Shown piece after piece: positions 54,844 to 62,020 of a stretch of DNA of 64,000 nt (position 1 is the first letter of the stretch; each line of letters opens with the position of its first letter). The notes beneath the pieces are model-generated. The model saw only the letters and a list, made by a program, of their open reading frames with translations. It was not told where the DNA came from and searched no databases. Source of the stretch: Halomonas sp. ALS9 (lineage in GTDB: Bacteria > Pseudomonadota > Gammaproteobacteria > Pseudomonadales > Halomonadaceae); contig NZ_LXRG01000110.1 of the NCBI RefSeq assembly GCF_001651035.1, forward strand, positions 372,001 to 436,000, read 5' to 3'. Both the position numbers and the translations under genes were made by a program.

Positions 54844-55473
54844 ATGACGAAGCGACAGAATCAAGAAGAACGCTCACGCCAAACCCAGGCTCGGGTTACA
54901 CAAGCGACGATCGAGTGCATTCTCGAGAAGGGCATTCGTGCTACTTCAACCGTGGATGTTGCTCGTTTGGCGGGCGTTTCCCGGGGCGCTTTAGTTCACC
55001 ATTACCCTTCTAAGACATTATTGATGCAGGCGGCGCTTGAGGACTTGCTGAGTCGTGAAGTGGAAAGCGTAAGGGAGATGGCCACGCACGTTAAGGCGGG
55101 AGAGCTCAACTTTGATAACTTGTTAGAGGCATTGCATGAGCACTTCAAGGGCGACCTTTATATGGTGACCCTCGAATACCTCACTAATGCGCGTACTGAC
55201 CCCGATATCATGAAAGTGCTTGTGACCCTGGGCTCGAAGTTCAATGACTCTTTGGAGCAAATTTGGGAACAGTTGGTAGCCAGTGCCAGCCACACGTCAC
55301 ATCAGAATCGAGTCGCCCTGAATGCCACTCTGTGCATGATGCGAGGTATGGGGGCGCAAAGCATCTGGCGTGATGATCCTGAACTTTACCGCGATATGCT
55401 GCTGTTCTGGAAAGAGACCCTGTTAGAACTGGGCTTTTCTGCTCCGGATTCGAAGAGGGGCGAGCTCGCATGA
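54844..55473 (+). CDS. TetR-family regulator of the TRAP operon
   Basis: 209 residues. N-terminal TetR HTH (TIECILEKGIRATSTVDVARLAGVSRGALVHHYPSKTLLMQAALEDLL); the rest is a ligand-binding helical domain. Lies inside the TRAP operon and overlaps the dctQ start by 4 bp, so it very likely controls this locus, with the palindrome at 53624 as a candidate site. Ligand unknown, presumably the transported compound or a product. Confidence 0.9.
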   Translation: MTKRQNQEERSRQTQARVTQATIECILEKGIRATSTVDVARLAGVSRGALVHHYPSKTLLMQAALEDLLSREVESVREMATHVKAGELNFDNLLEALHEHFKGDLYMVTLEYLTNARTDPDIMKVLVTLGSKFNDSLEQIWEQLVASASHTSHQNRVALNATLCMMRGMGAQSIWRDDPELYRDMLLFWKETLLELGFSAPDSKRGELA

Positions 55474-55970
55474 TGGCCAAACACTTCGAATCACTGAGCC
55501 AGTGGGTCGCCAAAAGTGCCATGGTGCTAGCGGCACTCTTTCTGGTGTTGATGGCGCTGCATGTCTCGCTTGATGTAGGGCTGCGCTACCTATTCGGAAA
55601 GTCGTTTACCGGAACGCTAGAGTTTGTGTCTTTTTACTACATGGTCGCTGTCGTCTTTCTGCCACTCGCCTATGTAGAACTTCAGCGGGAACACATCAGT
55701 GTGGATGTGCTGGTGGGTAGGCTTCCGCCGGGTGCCCAGTTGGTGCTTTATCTGTTCGCGAGCTCCCTTGGGCTGCTTTATTTCGGCATGCTCTGCTACC
55801 AGAGCTATCTTGATGCGGTTCGCGCCACGGTTCGAATGGAAACTGCCATGGCCAATTTTACCTTCTACCTATGGCCCAGTCGCTGGGCGTTACCGGTTGG
55901 CTTCGCGGCAATGTGCCTGGCCATCCTCGCGAACATGATTAAGGCGCTGCAACAACGCCGAGCCCTCTAG
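55470..55970 (+). CDS. TRAP transporter small permease (DctQ family)
   Basis: 166 residues with four membrane helices, including the typical DVGLRYLFGKSFTGTLEFVSFYYMVAVVFLPLAYVELQREHISVDVL. Couples with DctM. The start overlaps the TetR stop (ATGATGG); either of the two ATGs may be used. Confidence 0.9.
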   Translation: MMAKHFESLSQWVAKSAMVLAALFLVLMALHVSLDVGLRYLFGKSFTGTLEFVSFYYMVAVVFLPLAYVELQREHISVDVLVGRLPPGAQLVLYLFASSLGLLYFGMLCYQSYLDAVRATVRMETAMANFTFYLWPSRWALPVGFAAMCLAILANMIKALQQRRAL

Positions 55971-55980
55971 GAGTTTCCTA

Positions 55981-57288
55981 ATGAGTAATATCGAGATAGG
56001 CGTGGCAGGCATTGCCATCGCCTTGGCCCTTATCGCCCTGCGCGTGCCAATCGGCGTTGCCTTGGGTTTAGTGTCGATTATCGGCATTGGCGAAATGACC
56101 AGCATGCGCGTGGCCTGGGGCATGATTTCTGCCACGCCGTTTGACTTTGCGGGCACCTGGGAACTGACCGCCGCACCTATGTTTCTGTTTATGGGTTATT
56201 TGTGTACCAGCACGAATATGACCCAAGGCCTGTTTCATGCCATGCGCCTTTATTTGGCGCGCCTGCCCGGTGGTTTGGCAGTTTCCAGCGTTATGGCCTC
56301 TGCCTTCTTTGCCGCTGCCTCGGGCTCCAGCGTGGCTACATCGGCGGCCATGTCGCGTATCGCTGTACCCGAAATGCTCAAGCATAACTACGACAAGGGG
56401 CTGGCTACCGGCACCGTTGCCGCATCGGGAACACTCGGCTCGCTGATTCCCCCAAGCGTGCTGCTGGTGCTCTATGGCGTTTATGCCCAGGTGTCGGTAG
56501 GGCAGCTGTTTATGGCGGGTTTTATTCCCGGGGTACTTTCCGCGCTGCTTTATATCGCCATGATTATGGTGCGCACCAAGCTTAATCCCAGCCTGGCGGG
56601 CAACACCGACGTGCGCTCTAGCTGGAGCGAAAAGTGGGATGCCTTTAAGCATATCTGGCCGTTGCCCCTGCTGATCGGCTCAGTACTTGGCGGGATCTTT
56701 CTGGGTGTTTTCTCACCTACCGAAGCCGGGGCCGTGGGGACTTCTATCGCTGCGCTGATCGCCTTGGCGCGCCGCACGCTAACTTTTTCAGCCATTCGGG
56801 AAGCGTTGATTCGTACGGCGGTGAGCACGGCAAGCATCTTCATTATTCTCATTGGGTCGCTGTTTTTCACCCGTTTTCTAGCCATGAGTGGCGTACCCGC
56901 CGCTTTTTCTGAGTTGATTCTTGGCGTCAGTACTGAGACCTGGTGGATCATTCTCGCGGTAGCACTGATTTATCTGGTGCTGGGGATGTTTATCGACTCC
57001 ATTGGCCTGCTGCTGCTCACTCTGCCGTTAATCCTGCCCTTAATAGAGGGCGCTGACCTTAACTTGATCTGGTTCGGGATCATCGTCGTCAAGCTGCTTG
57101 AAGTGGGGCTGGTTACCCCGCCTATCGGGCTCAATGTGTATGTCATCAAAGGTGCCCTGGGCAATAGCGTCACCCTGTCAGAGGTGTTCAAGGGCGTAGC
57201 CTGGTTCATCGTCATGGATATTGTCGCCCTGTTATTGATCGTGCTGATTCCAGCGCTTTCGCTCTACCTGCCGCAAAAAATGTTTTAA
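55981..57288 (+). CDS. TRAP transporter large permease (DctM family)
   Basis: 435 residues, about 12 helices. Signature segments: FLFMGYLCTSTNMTQGLFHAMRLYLARLPGGLAVSSVMASAFFAAASGSSVATSAAM, GTLGSLIPPSVLLVLYG and GLVTPPIGLNVYVIKG. The Na+-driven channel subunit working with the DctQ and DctP genes upstream; 10 bp separate it from dctQ. Confidence 0.93.
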   Translation: MSNIEIGVAGIAIALALIALRVPIGVALGLVSIIGIGEMTSMRVAWGMISATPFDFAGTWELTAAPMFLFMGYLCTSTNMTQGLFHAMRLYLARLPGGLAVSSVMASAFFAAASGSSVATSAAMSRIAVPEMLKHNYDKGLATGTVAASGTLGSLIPPSVLLVLYGVYAQVSVGQLFMAGFIPGVLSALLYIAMIMVRTKLNPSLAGNTDVRSSWSEKWDAFKHIWPLPLLIGSVLGGIFLGVFSPTEAGAVGTSIAALIALARRTLTFSAIREALIRTAVSTASIFIILIGSLFFTRFLAMSGVPAAFSELILGVSTETWWIILAVALIYLVLGMFIDSIGLLLLTLPLILPLIEGADLNLIWFGIIVVKLLEVGLVTPPIGLNVYVIKGALGNSVTLSEVFKGVAWFIVMDIVALLLIVLIPALSLYLPQKMF

Positions 57289-57335
57289 CGCCACTTTCTC
57301 AAGAACGCTCACAAGAACGCTCACAAGGAATACTC

Positions 57336-58562
57336 ATGACAACGACACGCTTTATCAATGCCAACGTTATCGACACGCGCAATGGAAAGGTTCTCGCCAA
57401 CCAGCAGGTGCGCATTCAGGAGGGGCGTATCACCGATGTTAGTGATTCACCGCTAGAGGGCAGTGATGATCAAATCATCGATATTAAGGGCCACTTCCTG
57501 ATGCCCGGCCTGGTTGATTCGCATGTCCACGTCACGGCTATCACGCCCAATTTTGCCCTGCTTGAAACGCTTTCGCCTTTCTATGTCGGTGCCAAATCAA
57601 GCGAGTTGATGGAAGCCATGTTGATGCGTGGATTCACTACCGTACGCGACGCTGGCGGGGCAGATTACGGCTTAGCGAAGGCGGTCGATGAAGGGGCGCT
57701 GATTGGTCCGCGCATCATGTACGCAGGCAATGCTCTTTCCCAGACCGGCGGTCATGCCGACATGCGCGGCCCAGGCCAGCAAACCTTTGAAGGCTGCTTC
57801 TGTTGCGCGGGTTTAGGTCGCGTTTGCGATGGTGTCAGTGAAGTACGCCGGGCCGCCCGGGATGAAATTCGCAAGGGGGCCACTCAGATTAAGATTATGG
57901 CCTCTGGTGGCGTTTCTTCACCCACCGACCGTATCGACAGCACACAATTTTCGCTTGAGGAAATTGACGCCATTGTGGAAGAAGCCACCGCTGCCAATAT
58001 TCACACCATGGCGCATGCTTATACGGCGCGGGCTATCAACCGGCTTATTCCACGTGGGGTCAAGACCATTGAGCACGGCAATCTTATGGACGAAGAGAGC
58101 TGCCGACTATTTCTTGAGCACAACGCCTACCTCACGCCGACGCTCTGCACCTATGATGCCCTAGCAAAAGAAGGTGTGGAGGCGGGGATGGCCGAGCACC
58201 TGCAGCGCAAGGTTTATGACGTTTTGGATGCGGGTGGCAAGGCGCTGGAGATGGCACAACGATACGGCGTTAAAATGCTCTACGGCTCTGACCTGCTGGG
58301 TCGGATGCAGCGTCATCAGCTCAATGAGTTCAATTTACGTAAAGACGTGGTGCCCACCGACGAGCTGATTCGTGCAGCGACAAGCCACGCCGCCGACGCC
58401 TATGGGCACACAGGAGATTTTGGCGAGATTATTCCTGGCGCAAGGGGGGACGTTATCGTGCTCAAAGACAATCCTTTAGATGATATTAATGTTCTTACTC
58501 AGCCGGATGATCAGCTCATGCTAATTATGAAAGGGGGAGTGGCTTATAAAAATGTACTCTAG
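57336..58562 (+). CDS. Metal-dependent amidohydrolase
   Basis: 408 residues, amidohydrolase TIM-barrel: metal HxH in DSHVHVTAI, RDAGGADYGLAKAV, the carboxylated-lysine strand QIKIMASGG, metal His in HAYTARAINRLI and EHGNL, final Asp in LYGSDLLG. Close in form to the Xaa-Pro/aryl-dipeptidase group rather than urease or hydantoinase. Last gene of the TRAP operon, so the imported substrate is probably an amide or dipeptide-like acid that this enzyme splits. A 12-bp duplication (AAGAACGCTCAC, twice) lies just upstream at about 57302-57325. Confidence 0.9.
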   Translation: MTTTRFINANVIDTRNGKVLANQQVRIQEGRITDVSDSPLEGSDDQIIDIKGHFLMPGLVDSHVHVTAITPNFALLETLSPFYVGAKSSELMEAMLMRGFTTVRDAGGADYGLAKAVDEGALIGPRIMYAGNALSQTGGHADMRGPGQQTFEGCFCCAGLGRVCDGVSEVRRAARDEIRKGATQIKIMASGGVSSPTDRIDSTQFSLEEIDAIVEEATAANIHTMAHAYTARAINRLIPRGVKTIEHGNLMDEESCRLFLEHNAYLTPTLCTYDALAKEGVEAGMAEHLQRKVYDVLDAGGKALEMAQRYGVKMLYGSDLLGRMQRHQLNEFNLRKDVVPTDELIRAATSHAADAYGHTGDFGEIIPGARGDVIVLKDNPLDDINVLTQPDDQLMLIMKGGVAYKNVL

Positions 58563-58587
58563 TCAGGGTTAATAGCGCGGAATGAAT

Positions 58588-58652
58588 CGGCCACTAAACG
58601 TTGTCAAAGCAAAGCAAAACGAAAAAAACCAAAACAATACGTTTAGTGGCCG
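58588..58652. repeat. 14-bp perfect inverted repeat with A-rich 37-base loop
   Basis: CGGCCACTAAACGT (58588-58601) and ACGTTTAGTGGCCG (58639-58652) are perfect complements, with a loop composed mostly of A and C. No T-run follows on either strand. Could be the ends of a small mobile remnant, a structured RNA or a regulator site. Confidence 0.7.
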
Positions 58653-58714
58653 TTCAAGGCAGATGCCAATTTGCCACTTACAATATCGAAAAGATCCTGG
58701 TGTAGAGTGCGCAA

Positions 58715-58793
58715 TCTCGGCCATCTCAACATCTAGCTGGTTGTCTGTATCGATAATGGTGATCAGTGAAATGACGCTATCGATAGGTTGCAC
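58715..58793 (-). pseudogene. Fragment of a Crp/Fnr-type regulator
   Basis: On the minus strand the reading MQPIDSVISLITIIDTDNQLDVEM matches the effector-domain segment of Crp-like proteins (compare FPLDAIVSLLCVMEDGASTEIAV in the intact gene next door). Only this piece remains, so it is a relic of a second copy. Confidence 0.35.
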
Positions 58794-58818
58794 TAGGTTA
58801 GTGGACTGGGGTGGGTAC

Positions 58819-59538
58819 TCACGTTACGGCATGATGATTGAGCAGGCGGTCATACTCGTTCTTGACCACTGAGTAGCACTCGCAAACGCGCGCCTCCAGG
58901 CCTGGCCTGTCGATTACCGTAATATGACCCCGGTTGTAAGAAATCAGGCCTGCCCGCTGAAGCTTACCCGCCGCCTCAGTGACTCCTTCACGACGAACGC
59001 CTAGCATATTGGCAATTAATTCGTGAGTCATGAGCAGTTCATTGCTGTGCAGCCGGTCAAGGCTGAGTAGCAGCCAGCGGCATAGCTGTTTGTCGAGGCT
59101 GTGATGACGGTTGCATACGGCGGTCTGCGCCATCTGGGTGAGTAAAGCCTGGGTATAGCGCAGCAGCAGGCGCTGCATAGAACCCGCGCGATAAAACTCG
59201 TTTTTAAGCAGTTGCCCCTTGAGCCGATAAGCCTGCCCCGCACTCTGAACGATCGCTCGGCTAGGCGTCGTTTCACCGCCCATAAACAGCGATACGCCAA
59301 CGACGCCTTCATAGCCGACCACGGCGATTTCCGTCGAGGCGCCATCTTCCATCACGCAAAGCAGTGAAACGATGGCATCAAGAGGAAAGTAGACATGGCT
59401 CATTTGCTTGCCTGATTCAGACAGCGATTGTCCCAGCGTGAGCGTCACCTTCTCAAAACTTGGCAATAAATGGGTTAATTCTTCTTCGGTCAGCAGTCTA
59501 AGTAGAGAATTCTGCTGCAAATTTTCAGTTTTTAGCAT
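58819..59538 (-). CDS. Crp/Fnr-family transcriptional regulator
   Basis: 239 residues: cNMP-binding-type N-domain (LTEEELTHLLPSFEKVTLTLGQSLSESGKQMSHVYFPLDAIVSLL) and a C-terminal HTH_Crp (MTHELIANMLGVRREGVTEAAGKLQRAGLISYNRGHITVID). No Fnr cysteine cluster, so it is not an Fe-S oxygen sensor. The ATG at 59538 is preferred, with GAGAGGA 6 bp upstream; the frame is open to 59610. Targets unknown. Confidence 0.9.
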   Translation of the reverse strand: MLKTENLQQNSLLRLLTEEELTHLLPSFEKVTLTLGQSLSESGKQMSHVYFPLDAIVSLLCVMEDGASTEIAVVGYEGVVGVSLFMGGETTPSRAIVQSAGQAYRLKGQLLKNEFYRAGSMQRLLLRYTQALLTQMAQTAVCNRHHSLDKQLCRWLLLSLDRLHSNELLMTHELIANMLGVRREGVTEAAGKLQRAGLISYNRGHITVIDRPGLEARVCECYSVVKNEYDRLLNHHAVT

Positions 59539-59985
59539 AGAAATCCTCTCTCTATTGCTGGCTGTCGCGCAGTTGCTCAGCGAAATAATATTCATATATA
59601 TCAAAAGCATATAATTATATGGGTAAATTGTAGAGCACAGCGCAGCCGAGACTGTACGCTACCGAACATACAGGAGTATCACCATACTGAGATAACACGA
59701 ATCGTATGGTTTAAAAGTAGGTTTTTTTCGAATATTTCATCACCTAATGTACGCCAGCGCACATTCAGTTGCGGAGCAAACGTGTAGCGTTAAATTAACT
59801 GAGGCAAGGGATATGCCAGTACAGGATGTTCCACTTTGCGCTGCAATCCACTATGCGATGCAAAGAGCGCAGCGTTTTTATTTTCAAATCTTCAAGCTAA
59901 GACCGGCTTCTTCATTGGCCACGAAAAGATTCCTCTCAGTTTTTTAAAAGGGGGAGGCTCCCGTTATAGGGTAAGGAGCGAGTAA
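59539..59985. other. Divergent promoter region
   Basis: 447 bp, largely AT-rich near the Crp gene, with no convincing gene. A small GC hairpin (GGGAGGCTCCC, 59952-59962) lies just before the GGDEF gene. Confidence 0.4.
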
Positions 59986-61833
59986 ATGGCGCTGGAGCAT
60001 TCCATACTGAGTATTAACTGCCTAAAAGAAGGCATGCACACACACGAAGATACCGCCGAGCAGGATCATATAGACACGCGATTGCATATCGCCGAAGCTG
60101 CCCTGCAGGACGCAATGGAGTGGGCTCAAGCGACATTAAACTCAATCGGCGATGCCGTGATTACGACCGACATAGAGTACCGTGTTACCTACCTAAACCG
60201 CGTTGCTGAACAGTTGACTGGCTGGTTGAGTCTGGATGCGATTGGCAAACCCTTGTCGCAGGTGCTTACGCTCGTCGATGGCCATACGTTGCTTGCCGCT
60301 ACTAACCCTGCGCAGCGTGCCATAGATGAAAACCGCACCGTCGGGCTCGCGATGGACTGCGTACTGATTCGCAAGGACGGTAGCCAGTTGAAGATAGAAG
60401 ACTCTGCGGCGCCCATCCAAGGCCGTGACGGCTGCATCAAGGGGGCGGTGATCGTATTTCATGATGCCTGCCAGTCGCCTGTTCAGTCGTCGCAGCTGGC
60501 CTATCAGGCGCAGCATGATTCACTCACCGGGCTGCCCAATCGTGTTCTGCTTTCCGAGCGCCTTTCCTGGGCCATTGGGCTAGCAAAACGGCATCAGCAT
60601 CAGGTGGCGCTCATATATCTGGATCTTGATGCTTTCAAGCCTATCAATGATTCGCTTGGCCATGCGGTAGGCGACGCTCTATTACAGTCGGTCGCTGCTC
60701 GCCTTAGTGAATGTATCCGCGACACAGACACGATATGCCGGCAGGGCGGCGATGAGTTTGTAGTGTTGCTAAGTGAAATTGCAAAGCCACAAGATGCTGC
60801 CAAGATGGCAGAAAAAATGCTTAGTGTGTTGGCTACACCCTATCGAATCGATACCCACGAACTGCGCATTACCACCAGTATCGGCATTAGCCTCTATCCT
60901 GATCACGGTACCGATGCTCGTACGCTGCTCAATAATGCCGATACGGCTATGTATTACGCCAAGAGTAGCGGCTGCAATCATTACCAGCTTTTCAGAACTG
61001 ATATGAATGCACAGAGAGAGCAACGTCGCGATATTGAACTTCAACTGCATCGAGCGCTGAAGGAAGATGGCCTGTTTCTCGATTTCCAACCCCGAATAGA
61101 TATCACAACGGGTTATTTGTGTAGTGCCGAAGCGTTGGTGCGATGGCGCAATCCTATCTTGGGCCTTGTGCAGCCTTTGGCGTTTCTGCCTGTCGCAGAG
61201 GCCCGCGGCCTTATCGGCCCTATTGGCCACTGGGTGCTGCTTGAGACTTGCCGACAGTTGCAGGCATGGCGAGCGCAGGGCGTTGAAATCGTCCCTATCG
61301 CTGTAAATTTGTCGGCTATAGAACTGCGCGATAAGTCATTGCCTGCGCGTATTGACGGCATATTGTCTGAGACAGGGCTAGCAGCACATTTTCTAGAGCT
61401 GGAGGTGACCGAAAGCAGCCTTATGTCTTATGAACACGATGCATCAATAGCAACACTGATAGAGTTGAGTCATCTAGGTATACGCATTGCTATTGACGAC
61501 TTCGGCTCGGGGAGTGCCAGCCTGAAACGCTTGAAATGCTTTCCTCTCGACACGCTCAATATTGCCCCCTGTTTTGTTAATGACATGCTCGATAGCTTCG
61601 AAAATACCAGTTTCATCAATGCCCTTATCAACTTTGGCCAGAACCTGGCCTTACGGGTCATTGCCAAAGGTGTTGAGACTCAAGCACAGCTGGATCATCT
61701 CACGCTGCAGGGTTGCGATGGCGCCCAAGGCTTTCTGTTCAGTAAACCGCTGTCGGCAACAGATTTCCGCGCACTACTCAGCCCCGAAAGGCCTAAATGG
61801 CCGCTTCGCCATTTGAATGTTGAGCTTACCTAA
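59986..61833 (+). CDS. PAS-GGDEF-EAL protein with degenerate EAL site
   Basis: 615 residues: PAS at about 45-165 (NSIGDAVITTDIEYRVTYLNRVAEQLTG), GGDEF at about 180-340 with the intact motif RQGGDEFVVLL near 255 (diguanylate cyclase active), and EAL from about 355. EAL keeps AEALVRW, the Asn of VNLS, LEVTES and IDDFGSG. The catalytic lysine region reads LNIAPCFV instead of LKIDRxFV, and the late EGVET is KGVET, so phosphodiesterase activity is probably lost. No membrane segments. AAGGAG precedes the ATG. Confidence 0.92.
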   Translation: MALEHSILSINCLKEGMHTHEDTAEQDHIDTRLHIAEAALQDAMEWAQATLNSIGDAVITTDIEYRVTYLNRVAEQLTGWLSLDAIGKPLSQVLTLVDGHTLLAATNPAQRAIDENRTVGLAMDCVLIRKDGSQLKIEDSAAPIQGRDGCIKGAVIVFHDACQSPVQSSQLAYQAQHDSLTGLPNRVLLSERLSWAIGLAKRHQHQVALIYLDLDAFKPINDSLGHAVGDALLQSVAARLSECIRDTDTICRQGGDEFVVLLSEIAKPQDAAKMAEKMLSVLATPYRIDTHELRITTSIGISLYPDHGTDARTLLNNADTAMYYAKSSGCNHYQLFRTDMNAQREQRRDIELQLHRALKEDGLFLDFQPRIDITTGYLCSAEALVRWRNPILGLVQPLAFLPVAEARGLIGPIGHWVLLETCRQLQAWRAQGVEIVPIAVNLSAIELRDKSLPARIDGILSETGLAAHFLELEVTESSLMSYEHDASIATLIELSHLGIRIAIDDFGSGSASLKRLKCFPLDTLNIAPCFVNDMLDSFENTSFINALINFGQNLALRVIAKGVETQAQLDHLTLQGCDGAQGFLFSKPLSATDFRALLSPERPKWPLRHLNVELT

Positions 61834-61949
61834 GGCACTCAACTGCCTACCTCGTAAACACCCGCTCATTTTTATGAGCACTGTGAAGCGTTAAAAACCC
61901 CGCACAATGCGATTGAAAGCGACTATTCAAAAGCGCTATCATGAATACT

Positions 61950-61968
61950 AATAACAACGATTATCATG
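61950..61968. promoter_or_regulatory. Fur-box-like site upstream of the last TonB receptor
   Basis: The minus-strand reading CATGATAATCGTTGTTATT fits about 15 of 19 Fur positions, with the left half ATGATAAT exact. It lies 53 bp before the receptor start. Confidence 0.6.
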
Positions 61969-62020
61969 ATTCTTATTGCTCTGCTTTCTCTTTGCTCCCA
62001 ATTCCAACTGAGATTACATC

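Noticed and set aside
59747..59947. 66-codon frame before the GGDEF gene
   Set aside because: No ribosome-binding site and no protein-like pattern; it lies in a promoter region.
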